From Natronomonas sp. (lineage in GTDB: Archaea > Halobacteriota > Halobacteria > Halobacteriales > Haloarculaceae), in the NCBI GenBank assembly GCA_007121575.1, contig SKKJ01000050.1:1-5996 (forward strand): a stretch of 5,996 nucleotides of DNA, written 5' to 3'. Below the pieces are notes generated by a model. It made no database searches and was not told the origin of the DNA. It saw only the letters and a program-made list of their open reading frames with translations. Positions 1-5,302 of this stretch are shown one piece after another. A program made the translations under genes and the position numbers. Every line of letters starts with the position of its first letter. Within the stretch, counting starts at the first letter, position 1.

Positions 1-196
1 CCAGACTATGGTTCCCATCGAGAAGGGAGACAATCTCCGTGAGATATCCGTCGGCATCTTCATCGCGTATGTCGTATATCGGACCGCTCCACGGTCCAGC
101 CCTGAAGTGAATTTCGTTTGGCGAAATTTCGACAGGGGTGAAATACGGATTGAGCGTCGGATAGACGTTCTCGAGGTCCGTGGAATCCGGAATCAT
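1..196 (-). CDS. Partial leader-peptide-binding / E1-like cyclodehydratase component (SagC-type), N-terminal 65 codons
   Basis: Reading the minus strand from an ATG at 196 gives an open frame of 65 codons that runs off the window. The ATG overlaps the TGA of the upstream dehydrogenase (ATGA), so translation is probably coupled. The visible protein begins MIPDSTDLENVYPTLNPYF and has a short beta-rich stretch (residues about 13-45), then a helical segment ending EIVSLLDGNHSL. This layout, with a loop and then an L-L-D-G near residues 58-61, is what I know from the N-terminus of TOMM precursor leader-peptide-binding proteins (E1-like, winged-helix RRE, SagC-type). Those proteins bind the RiPP leader and present the core to the YcaO enzyme. 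The neighbouring SagB-type gene strongly favours this reading. No ThiF/E1 nucleotide site or C-terminal half can be seen, so the exact subclass is open; another PqqD-like fold protein is the main alternative. Confidence 0.55.
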   Translation of the reverse strand, partial: MIPDSTDLENVYPTLNPYFTPVEISPNEIHFRAGPWSGPIYDIRDEDADGYLTEIVSLLDGNHSL

Positions 197-1155
197 TTGT
201 CCCCTTGGCTCTGTGAACCTAACGCCATCGCATACACGACTGCTTCGTTGACCCCATCTACCTTAAGGAGATCGTTGACGTTGTCGTCATAGAATGAGGC
301 TAGTGGAACCGATCCAATCCCGAGGGTCTGAGCCACGAGATGGATATTTTGAGCGATATGTCCCGATTCTTGAAGCACATATCGATACGCTCTCGGACCG
401 TACTTCATTTTCGATCGCCAAAATGCGCCCGTGAAAATGAGTACGAGACTCGAGTTCCACTCCACCACCGGATCTAAAAAGCTATCTCTGAGCTTCGTCT
501 CGACATCTCCGTTATACAGTCGTCGCAGACCGTTCTTCTCTGCATTATAGTAATAGACCCCATTCGCGATATCGTCACCGTTCAGCACGATTGGGTATAT
601 CTCAATCGGATATAGGGCTCCGCCAGACGGATAGGTCCGAAAGCTCTGGGAGATCTCGACTCCCAAGTGCTTTGTCTGATTCTCCCCTGATGTGCCGCAT
701 CCATACCGCAGTAACTTTGCGAGATCACGTTGATCTATCCTGGATTCCGAATACTCCCGGACGCTTCGCCGTCTCAAGAGTACTTCGGACAGCTCTCCAT
801 CAAGATCCACGTCCGTTGGCAGTTCGATAAGCGCTGATCCAGAGTAGTCCGGCGAAAACGTGGCCTGATGATACTTCAGGACGTCCGTCTGAAACTGTGC
901 GTTCGTCTCGTTTAGCCGCTGGGCCATCTGAGCGTTGAGCTTGGTGTTTTCATGGAACAGTTCTGCAATGTCTCCCGAACGAAACGATCGGCCGAGATAC
1001 GATTCGAGATACGTGCCCGTTTCGAGTTCAACCGATGTTGGTCGCAACTCTTCCCTTCTGAGATCCCAAAGATTTAATGACGGCGAACCCATGGCTCCGA
1101 GACTCTTGCTTGATTTAAAGTCGTTTGGCTTGTTTCGAGGAACCGATGGCCACAT
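193..1155 (-). CDS. SagB/ThcOx-family FMN-dependent dehydrogenase (azoline oxidase of a RiPP cluster)
   Basis: The 320-residue protein belongs to the nitroreductase-fold SagB/ThcOx family, whose members oxidise thiazolines or oxazolines in a modified peptide to azoles using FMN. Residues 62-75 (the ELFHENTKLN stretch) match the family's N-terminal motif. Residues 128-135 (RRRSVREY) and 173-180 (RTYPSGGA) match the FMN-binding signature. Lys251-Tyr252, followed by Arg255 and Tyr257-Arg258, fits the conserved Lys-Tyr pair important for catalysis in this family. Residues 261-290 (LQESGHIAQN onward, then GIGSVP) are the typical C-terminal flavin and dimer region. The domain looks intact. The ATG at 1155 is favoured because GGTGA (1169-1165) lies 9 bases upstream; Met22 is a possible alternative. 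It overlaps the next gene by ATGA. Codons such as TTA, AGA, AGG and CTT are more frequent than in the genes to the right, consistent with acquisition. The substrate peptide is not identified. Confidence 0.85.
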   Translation of the reverse strand: MWPSVPRNKPNDFKSSKSLGAMGSPSLNLWDLRREELRPTSVELETGTYLESYLGRSFRSGDIAELFHENTKLNAQMAQRLNETNAQFQTDVLKYHQATFSPDYSGSALIELPTDVDLDGELSEVLLRRRSVREYSESRIDQRDLAKLLRYGCGTSGENQTKHLGVEISQSFRTYPSGGALYPIEIYPIVLNGDDIANGVYYYNAEKNGLRRLYNGDVETKLRDSFLDPVVEWNSSLVLIFTGAFWRSKMKYGPRAYRYVLQESGHIAQNIHLVAQTLGIGSVPLASFYDDNVNDLLKVDGVNEAVVYAMALGSQSQGDK

Positions 1156-1164
1156 TGCGTACGT

Positions 1165-1169
1165 TCACC
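1165..1169 (-). promoter_or_regulatory. Shine-Dalgarno GGTGA for the SagB-type gene, overlapping an upstream stop codon
   Basis: GGTGA is complementary to the anti-SD at the archaeal 16S rRNA 3' end and sits 9 bases before the ATG at 1155. Its TGA (1167-1165) is also the stop codon of the 75-codon ORF upstream, so translation of the two could be coupled. This site decides the choice of start for the dehydrogenase. Confidence 0.6.
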
Positions 1170-1392
1170 GGCATGTCGATGAGTCCCTCACCGGTATCAA
1201 TCGCTGCCAGAGCTCACCGTTGAGGAGAAATTTTCCATGCGTATGAGGTTTCTCGAAGCGGGTCAACCGAAATACCGATCGGACCAAACGAGGACGTTTT
1301 CCAAGAAGTACAGACGACATCGGGGGACACCAGACGATTCCGTGTCGAGATCTGTCGACGGTGTACTCGTTCACAAACGATCGAATACTCAT
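1165..1392 (-). pseudogene. 75-codon ORF upstream of the dehydrogenase; possible decayed IS200-type TnpA fragment
   Basis: The frame starts at ATG 1392, about 23 bases downstream of a TATA element, and ends 9 bases before the dehydrogenase. Residues about 9-35 (EYTVDRSRHG, then IVWCP, then SVLLGKR) resemble the N-terminus of haloarchaeal IS200/IS605 TnpA, where a DRxRH segment leads to the HxVWCPKYRRSVL strand. Here the segment between RH and IVW and the KYRR residues are missing, and no HUH motif or catalytic Tyr is present, so it would be a relic. Against a relic, it has a plausible leaderless promoter and couples to the next gene like the first gene of an operon. It is Arg-rich and basic (unusual for a haloarchaeal protein), with weak third-position GC bias. 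A RiPP precursor is conceivable from position alone, but the C-terminus has a single Cys in SSTCR rather than a Cys/Ser/Thr-rich core. Function unassigned. Confidence 0.4.
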
Positions 1393-1402
1393 TCGCCGAT
1401 CG
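1378..1402. repeat. Imperfect inverted repeat over the start of the 75-codon ORF
   Basis: CGATCGAAT (1378-1386), a loop ACTC, then ATTCG-CCG-ATCG (1391-1402) pair as 5 + 4 base pairs with a three-base bulge. The ORF's ATG (1392-1390) sits in the loop edge. It could be an operator at the transcription start, a hairpin in the mRNA 5' end, or a remnant of the subterminal hairpin that IS200/IS605 elements carry near tnpA. Confidence 0.45.
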
Positions 1403-1410
1403 ATTACGGA

Positions 1411-1419
1411 TATTTATAA
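1411..1419. promoter_or_regulatory. Near-symmetric TATA box shared by divergent genes (pibD and the leftward RiPP operon)
   Basis: The plus strand reads TATTTATAA and the minus strand TTATAAATA, so TBP could bind in either orientation. Its centre (about 1415) is 28 bases before the GTG of pibD at 1443 and 23 bases before the ATG at 1392. Both distances are near the usual archaeal TATA-to-start spacing of about 25, predicting leaderless or nearly leaderless mRNAs. It fits pibD somewhat better. No other convincing TATA box was found upstream of the dehydrogenase. Confidence 0.55.
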
Positions 1420-1442
1420 CCCACCTGAACGCAGTATCGGTC

Positions 1443-2432
1443 GTGTCATCCTCGTTGCTGTTCGGCGTCGCGACAGGACCCGATCTGTTACGCCTGCTTG
1501 CGGTTCCCGTATTCGCGATAGCCGCCTACCGAGACCACAAAACCCGCCGGGTCGCAAACCGAACCTGGCTCCCACTTCTCGTCGTCGGGGCGGTAGCGGT
1601 GGCGTGGGATGCGTTCGTCGTTTTCGACGCGTCGACGTTCCAACGACGGATATTCAGTATCCAACTCGTCTTCTCACTCGGCTTTGTCGCGCCGCTCGGC
1701 TACGTGTTTTGGCGAATTGGCGGCTTTGGGGGAGCGGACGCGAAGGCGATCATCACCCTGGCAGTACTGTTTCCTATCTATCCGACGTACTACATATTCG
1801 GCAGCGTATATCCGATTCATAACGCGCCACTTGGTGTGTTTTCATTTACAATTCTGTCAAATACTGTGCTGCTCGGTCTCCTGTATCCGCTCACGCTCGC
1901 CGTGGGGAATATCCCTCGGAGAGAACTCACGCCAGCGATGTTCGTCGGCCGACGAGTGAGTCTCGAAAACATACCGAACGAACACGGACGGTTGCTCGAA
2001 ACGTCGGATGGCTTCACCCGTCGAGGACTCGATCTGGATGCCCTCCGGATGTATCTACAGTGGCGTGGGATCTCACTCACGGCGTTGCGATCCGATCCGG
2101 ACCGATATCGAAACACCGTTCCGACGGAGCCGAACGAACCGGGGGATGGATCGATCAGCACCGAACGACGGTTCCGACACCGAGACGACGAGGGCGAGCC
2201 AATCGAAGACGATCCGTGGGGAATCGAAACCTTCCTTTCCGAACACAATGCTTACGGAACGACGCCAACGGGACTGCGCGAAGGAATCGAGACGATCGTC
2301 GAGTCGGATCGAGAACGCGTCTGGATCACACCGGGGATCCCGTTTATTGTCCCGATGTTTCTGGCGCTTACTCTCGCGTTGACACTCGGTGATATCCTCT
2401 TTGCAGCGTTTTCAGTGATCGGTGTCGCATAA
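1443..2432 (+). CDS. pibD: Archaeal prepilin/preflagellin peptidase (A24 family, PibD-like)
   Basis: A 329-residue membrane aspartyl protease that cleaves the class III signal peptides of archaellins and type IV pilins at the cytoplasmic face, before their assembly. Two catalytic aspartates are evident: Asp31 in YRDHKTRRVAN after the first membrane helix, and Asp99 in GGFGGADAK, the family's GxGD-type motif (G-G-A-D here). Hydrophobic segments lie at about 8-28, 43-61, 73-92, 102-122, 132-155 and 303-327. Between the last two is a long charged cytoplasmic stretch (about 157-300) with an Asp/Glu/Arg-rich, probably flexible part, followed by the terminal TPGIPFIVPMF helix. This architecture is usual for haloarchaeal PibD. 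The start is GTG, chosen because the TATA box at 1411-1419 puts the transcription start at about this codon, and no SD is needed. The gene stands alone and converges with the rpa3 operon, leaving 32 bases between stops. Confidence 0.85.
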   Translation: MSSSLLFGVATGPDLLRLLAVPVFAIAAYRDHKTRRVANRTWLPLLVVGAVAVAWDAFVVFDASTFQRRIFSIQLVFSLGFVAPLGYVFWRIGGFGGADAKAIITLAVLFPIYPTYYIFGSVYPIHNAPLGVFSFTILSNTVLLGLLYPLTLAVGNIPRRELTPAMFVGRRVSLENIPNEHGRLLETSDGFTRRGLDLDALRMYLQWRGISLTALRSDPDRYRNTVPTEPNEPGDGSISTERRFRHRDDEGEPIEDDPWGIETFLSEHNAYGTTPTGLREGIETIVESDRERVWITPGIPFIVPMFLALTLALTLGDILFAAFSVIGVA

Positions 2433-2464
2433 AATAGCCGCGTGTGCTCGAGAGGGTGCCCCGG

Positions 2465-3055
2465 TTACGCTTCTACGGGTACGTCATTGGCGGCTTCGAG
2501 TTCTTCGAGCGCCGAGATGACGTGGTCACGGTATGCAGAGAGATCAGAGCCGTACTGTGTTTCAGCCATCGCCGCGTACTCGTGGGCTTCCTCGAACCGC
2601 TCGATCCGGTCGATCGTTCGGCCAGCCGTCTCGACGACCCATCGATCTCGAGTGTCGTCGTCGACAATCGTAATCGATTCGGGACGTAACGAGACGTTCA
2701 CGTCGCCTTCTTCGGTCTCGTACGAGCGCGGTTTTCCAACGACGGCGACGTACGCTGGCGTCTCGGTCTCACGAAGGACGGACGTGGCTTCGGGTTGATA
2801 CTGGCCCGCGTAGGTGAAAAACGTTCCAGTCGGATCGACGATGCGACCACGCCAGTATTCGGACTCGTCACCGACGTCTTCGGTTTCGGTCAGCGTTCCG
2901 ACGATGAAGACCCGGTTGGCCCGTTGGCCGGTCGGTAACAGCGAATAGACGGGCGCTCGCTCGTCATCGGACTCTTTGAACGTATACGTTGCGTCGTTGA
3001 ATTCGGCCGCAAAGACGCGTCGAGCGACTTCGCGGGTGGGGACGGATGCACTCAT
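2465..3055 (-). CDS. rpap3: RPA-associated OB-fold protein (Rpap, COG3390 type)
   Basis: A 196-residue acidic protein that partners the RPA encoded immediately upstream. In haloarchaea such RPA-associated proteins form a complex with their cognate RPA and support DNA repair and replication. After an N-terminal segment typical of the family (REVARRVFAAEF, residues 8-19), a single OB-fold is likely between about 45 and 130: it contains NRVFIVGTLTETEDVG, then YWRGRIVDPTGTFFTYAGQY, and then AYVAVVGKPRSYETEEGDV. A helical C-terminal tail (about 141-190) may mediate partner contact. The ATG at 3055 directly follows the TAA of rpa3 (TAAATG), so the two are co-transcribed and probably translationally coupled. 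The paralogous rpap1 normally sits in a three-gene rpa1 operon with a phosphoesterase gene; here there are only two genes, which points to the rpa3 type. Confidence 0.8.
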   Translation of the reverse strand: MSASVPTREVARRVFAAEFNDATYTFKESDDERAPVYSLLPTGQRANRVFIVGTLTETEDVGDESEYWRGRIVDPTGTFFTYAGQYQPEATSVLRETETPAYVAVVGKPRSYETEEGDVNVSLRPESITIVDDDTRDRWVVETAGRTIDRIERFEEAHEYAAMAETQYGSDLSAYRDHVISALEELEAANDVPVEA

Positions 3056-3985
3056 TTAGATCGACCTCGCTTTGATCAGCACGTTTTCACTCTCTGTCGG
3101 TGCGCCGAGTTGTTCGATATCGTTCGCTAGAACGTACCGACCGAGCGTCGGTCCAGCGACCCGGTAATACCGACCGAGAACTCGCCCTCGCATCTCTTCG
3201 ACGACGACTTCGGTGTCGAGTGCGTCCATCGCCATCTGTTGCGCCTCATCGAGGGTGATACCGGTTAGCTCTTCTGTCGACTCCTGATTGAAGATGACCT
3301 CGTGAACCTCGGTTCCATCGTCGAGGACACCCTTGATCCGAAGGTCGAATTCGCCGTCGACATCGCCGTGTTCTGAACATCGACCGTTCTGAAGGACACG
3401 GGTACAGTCCTCCTCTGGACATCGTTTGATCAATCCGGAACCGGATTGGATATCGACGAGCGCACCCTCGACTTCGGTCGAGTCATCGCCGACTTCGAGA
3501 TCCGTGTCGAGTTCCTCAATCGTCGTCGAGGAGTTGAGTTTCACCGAAAATCGGCCCTGATACTCGTCAGTGACGACGTTTCCGAGTCGGTACACAGCGT
3601 CTTCTTCGAGTTCATCGAGCTCGCTTTTCGCCCATTTGGTGAACTTGATGGTTCCGGTCTCGTCACCGAGTAAACCGACCTGTGCGATCGAGTCGGTCCG
3701 CGGTTCCCACAGGTCGACGATCTTGACGGTGAGATCGACACACTCTTCGGGAGCGTCGATATCGGCGACCGTCGCCGACTCGCTCGACCCGCCGGAGAGT
3801 TCGTCACGGTCCATATCCGCCTCATCGAGATACGTCGAGATAACGCTTCGACGGGCTTCGTCGACCGGGACGCGGTACTCCGAAACGAGCGTCTCGAGAC
3901 GGGATTCGATTTCGTCGACACTGACATCGAGCGTGTCGGAGAACTGTTCGTGTATGTCGGCTGCGTGCTGTCGCAGATCTGTCAT
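3056..3985 (-). CDS. rpa3: Replication protein A, single-stranded DNA-binding protein with zinc-finger motif (Rpa3-like)
   Basis: A 309-residue ssDNA-binding protein acting in replication, repair and recombination. Residues 1-60 form a helical N-terminal region (MTDLRQHAADIHEQF onward) typical of haloarchaeal RPA. An OB-fold spans about 82-160 (CVDLTVKIVDLWEPRTDSI, then GLLGDETGTIKFTKW). A zinc finger follows with Cys189, Cys194, Cys203 and His206 (C-x4-C-x8-C-x2-H), and a further beta-rich region covers 213-290. The length and single clear OB-fold fit Rpa3 rather than the longer, three-OB Rpa1. The ATG at 3985 was chosen although the frame stays open to 4189: upstream of 3985 the translation is Arg/Ser-rich, not acidic, and it runs through the gene's own TATA box. 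Predicted leader about 35 bases. It heads a two-gene operon with rpap3. Confidence 0.85.
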   Translation of the reverse strand: MTDLRQHAADIHEQFSDTLDVSVDEIESRLETLVSEYRVPVDEARRSVISTYLDEADMDRDELSGGSSESATVADIDAPEECVDLTVKIVDLWEPRTDSIAQVGLLGDETGTIKFTKWAKSELDELEEDAVYRLGNVVTDEYQGRFSVKLNSSTTIEELDTDLEVGDDSTEVEGALVDIQSGSGLIKRCPEEDCTRVLQNGRCSEHGDVDGEFDLRIKGVLDDGTEVHEVIFNQESTEELTGITLDEAQQMAMDALDTEVVVEEMRGRVLGRYYRVAGPTLGRYVLANDIEQLGAPTESENVLIKARSI

Positions 3986-4042
3986 GGTATTTCCGTCTCC
4001 GCGTGTTTTCAGTGGGAGACGTACGTCGGTTGGTTCTTGCTG

Positions 4043-4051
4043 ATATAAAAA
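4043..4051 (-). promoter_or_regulatory. TATA box of the rpa3-rpap3 operon
   Basis: The minus strand reads TTTTTATAT immediately after CCGACGGT. Transcription should start about 25 bases on, near 4021, leaving a leader of about 35 bases before the ATG at 3985. GGAG within the leader is a weak SD candidate. Confidence 0.65.
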
Positions 4052-4112
4052 CCGTCGGTGGCGGAGTGAAAGTGAACGAATTGCGGCTATCGACCGTCGC
4101 GAGGCCGACGGT
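4051..4112. repeat. Inverted pair of CCGACGGT(T) blocks abutting two divergent TATA boxes
   Basis: ACCGTCGG at 4051-4058 and CCGACGGT at 4105-4112 are exact reverse complements, and the match extends one more T on each side. Each copy lies just upstream of a TATA box in the direction of its gene: CCGACGGTTTTTATAT for rpa3 and CCGACGGTTCTTTTATT for the gene at 4143. The block occupies the position of the archaeal BRE and a little beyond, so it may be a shared TFB-preference element or a regulator site. Confidence 0.55.
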
Positions 4113-4129
4113 TCTTTTATTCTCGCGAC
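4096..4129. repeat. 8-base inverted repeat flanking the TATA box of the DUF7091-like gene
   Basis: GTCGCGAG (4096-4103) and CTCGCGAC (4122-4129) are perfect reverse complements 18 bases apart, bracketing the TATA box at 4114-4121. A dimeric repressor could bind here and block TBP/TFB. It may also be chance in GC-rich DNA. Confidence 0.35.
4114..4121 (+). promoter_or_regulatory. TATA box of the DUF7091-like gene
   Basis: CTTTTATT is centred about 25 bases upstream of the GTG at 4143. That predicts a leaderless transcript beginning at the start codon and supports GTG as the true start. Confidence 0.65.
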
Positions 4130-4142
4130 CGTACAGCGCGAT

Positions 4143-4427
4143 GTGAGCAATCGTCGTCGCTTAGAACGGCTCCTTCGGACGCGGCTCAACGCCGTCGGTC
4201 GGCAGTTCGAAGAAGCAAAGCGCGCCTACACCGACGCGAAGGCTGCAACGCTTGCAGACATTCCGACAGACAACGATGGGCGCGCGAAGATCGTCTGTCG
4301 CCGGTATGCGGAAAAGCGCGCGATTTCGATAGACACTGACGGATATCCCGAGTGTTACGATCCGGATCATCCGGATTGTCGCGGCTGTGCCGAAGACATA
4401 CAAGACGGACACGTCGAAACATGGTGA
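4143..4427 (+). CDS. Small Cys-containing haloarchaeal protein, DUF7091-like
   Basis: A 94-residue soluble protein of unknown function that I recognise as a conserved haloarchaeal family (DUF7091-like, from memory). The N-terminal half (about 3-37) is a basic amphipathic helix rich in Arg and Lys. The C-terminal half contains Cys52 in KIVCRRYAEKRA, then Cys71, His76, Cys79 and Cys82 in PECYDPDHPDCRGCAEDI, which could form a small zinc site. The ending VETW also looks conserved. The start is GTG; the ATG two bases earlier is followed at once by TGA in its own frame and cannot be used. It diverges from rpa3 across about 157 bases with matching promoter elements, so co-regulation with DNA maintenance is possible but unproven. 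Confidence 0.75.
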   Translation: MSNRRRLERLLRTRLNAVGRQFEEAKRAYTDAKAATLADIPTDNDGRAKIVCRRYAEKRAISIDTDGYPECYDPDHPDCRGCAEDIQDGHVETW

Positions 4428-4498
4428 GGGACGTACGAGTACGGTACACTCTCACAGAGATGCTGCACGCCAGCTCGAATAACTAATCCCATGTCCGA

Positions 4499-4765
4499 AT
4501 GAACACTCCAAAACGAGCCGGAACCGATGAATCGACGGTCTTTCACAGGGGCGGTTACTGGTGGATCATCGGTGTCATCGGATTCACGATCGCTGCAAGC
4601 CTCTTCGTCGCTGCAAGCGTGTTTATATTATATCTCGTCTTCGAACACGGCGGGCAAGTTACCGATTCAGATCGACATCGAAGTCTGTTCGCACTCGGGC
4701 TGTTTATCGCAGTGATCGCCATACCGACATTCCTGCTAACGATTATCGATGCGAAACGAAGATAG
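4499..4765 (+). CDS. Small two-TM membrane protein, function unknown
   Basis: An 88-residue protein with two hydrophobic helices at about 21-48 (WWIIGVIGFTIAASLFVAAS and on) and 63-84 (LFALGLFIAVIAIPTFLL). They are joined by a short polar, His/Asp-containing loop, and both ends are basic or polar, so both termini are probably on the same side. I do not recognise a family. It lies 71 bases downstream of the DUF7091-like gene in the same direction and ends 42 bases before the convergent tfx stop. No convincing SD and no TATA box at leaderless spacing is present; AATAACTA at 4478-4485 is too close to the ATG. It may therefore be read from the upstream promoter. Confidence 0.6.
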   Translation: MNTPKRAGTDESTVFHRGGYWWIIGVIGFTIAASLFVAASVFILYLVFEHGGQVTDSDRHRSLFALGLFIAVIAIPTFLLTIIDAKRR

Positions 4766-4807
4766 GGCGAGAGCGTAAGAAGCGTAGAGTCGTCGGTGAG
4801 CAGATAG

Positions 4808-5263
4808 TCAGGCGCGGACTCGAACAGTTCCATCGCTGGTGACAGTGATTGTGATATCACGTTGAACGGCTCGGCCATACACAGCATCTCCTGCGGCATC
4901 ACCGATGAGTTTCATCAGTTCCGGAGCGGTTCGAGTGACCTTTACATCCGCGTCGTCGCAAGCGGAATATACCAAGTTCGGAACATCGTAAAGGTCGGTT
5001 CCACCCTCGACCGTTAGTTGCACAGGAGCGGACAGCACTTCGGCGAAGGCGACCGTTTCTCTCGCCTTTTCGATATTTTCTCTCGCACTTGATTCGACAC
5101 TCGAAACGTTCGCACGCGACGTGCCAAGCTCCTCGGCGATATCTGCCTGTGCGATGTCCGCCTCGCGGAGGACGAGTACCTCCGCCTGTCGGCGCGTCAA
5201 AACGCTGCTTTCCGCATCGAAACCGGCTCGTTCGAGTAATTCATCGGCATCAGGGATCGTCAT
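4808..5263 (-). CDS. Tfx family DNA-binding transcriptional regulator
   Basis: A 151-residue archaeal regulator. Residues 22-70 form a sigma-region-4/LuxR-like helix-turn-helix (LTRRQAEVLVLREADIAQAD, then IAEELGTSRANVSSVESSA), the signature of the Tfx family. Tfx was first described as a protein binding the fmd molybdenum operon promoter in Methanothermobacter. Residues 78-151 are the family's C-terminal domain (VQLTVEGGTDLYDVPNLVYS to the strand-rich end ITITVTSDGTVRVRA), presumably for sensing or oligomerisation. The target genes and signal are unknown. It lies 39 bases after the TRAM-domain gene in the same direction. An AATAAAAG sequence at 5274-5281 is too close to the ATG to make a normal leaderless promoter, and no SD is clear, so read-through from the TRAM promoter is likely. 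Confidence 0.85.
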   Translation of the reverse strand: MTIPDADELLERAGFDAESSVLTRRQAEVLVLREADIAQADIAEELGTSRANVSSVESSARENIEKARETVAFAEVLSAPVQLTVEGGTDLYDVPNLVYSACDDADVKVTRTAPELMKLIGDAAGDAVYGRAVQRDITITVTSDGTVRVRA

Positions 5264-5302
5264 CAGTGTTCGTCTTTTATTCGAGTGTAGTTGCAGTAGT
5301 GT

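Noticed and set aside
8..292. Plus-strand open frame at the left edge
   Set aside because: It lies antisense to the two coupled leftward genes, which have recognisable motifs; the frame has none.
1817..2382. Several open frames on both strands inside pibD
   Set aside because: All are basic, Ser/Arg-rich and lack motifs; they overlap the charged loop of pibD, which has both catalytic Asp motifs and the membrane helices in one frame.
3446..4043. Plus-strand open frames within rpa3
   Set aside because: Antisense to a well-recognised gene, with no motif or promoter.
3986..4189. N-terminal extension of rpa3
   Set aside because: The extra residues are Arg/Ser-rich, unlike a haloarchaeal protein, and the stretch contains the rpa3 TATA box and overlaps the divergent gene's promoter and start.
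4491..4502. Mini frame ATG-TCC-GAA-TGA overlapping the start at 4499
   Set aside because: Three codons only; probably chance, although its overlap with the next ATG could in principle couple translation.
5274..5281. AATAAAAG on the minus strand as a tfx promoter
   Set aside because: It is only about 15 bases from the tfx ATG, so transcription would begin inside the coding region, and there is no suitable downstream start codon near the N-terminus.
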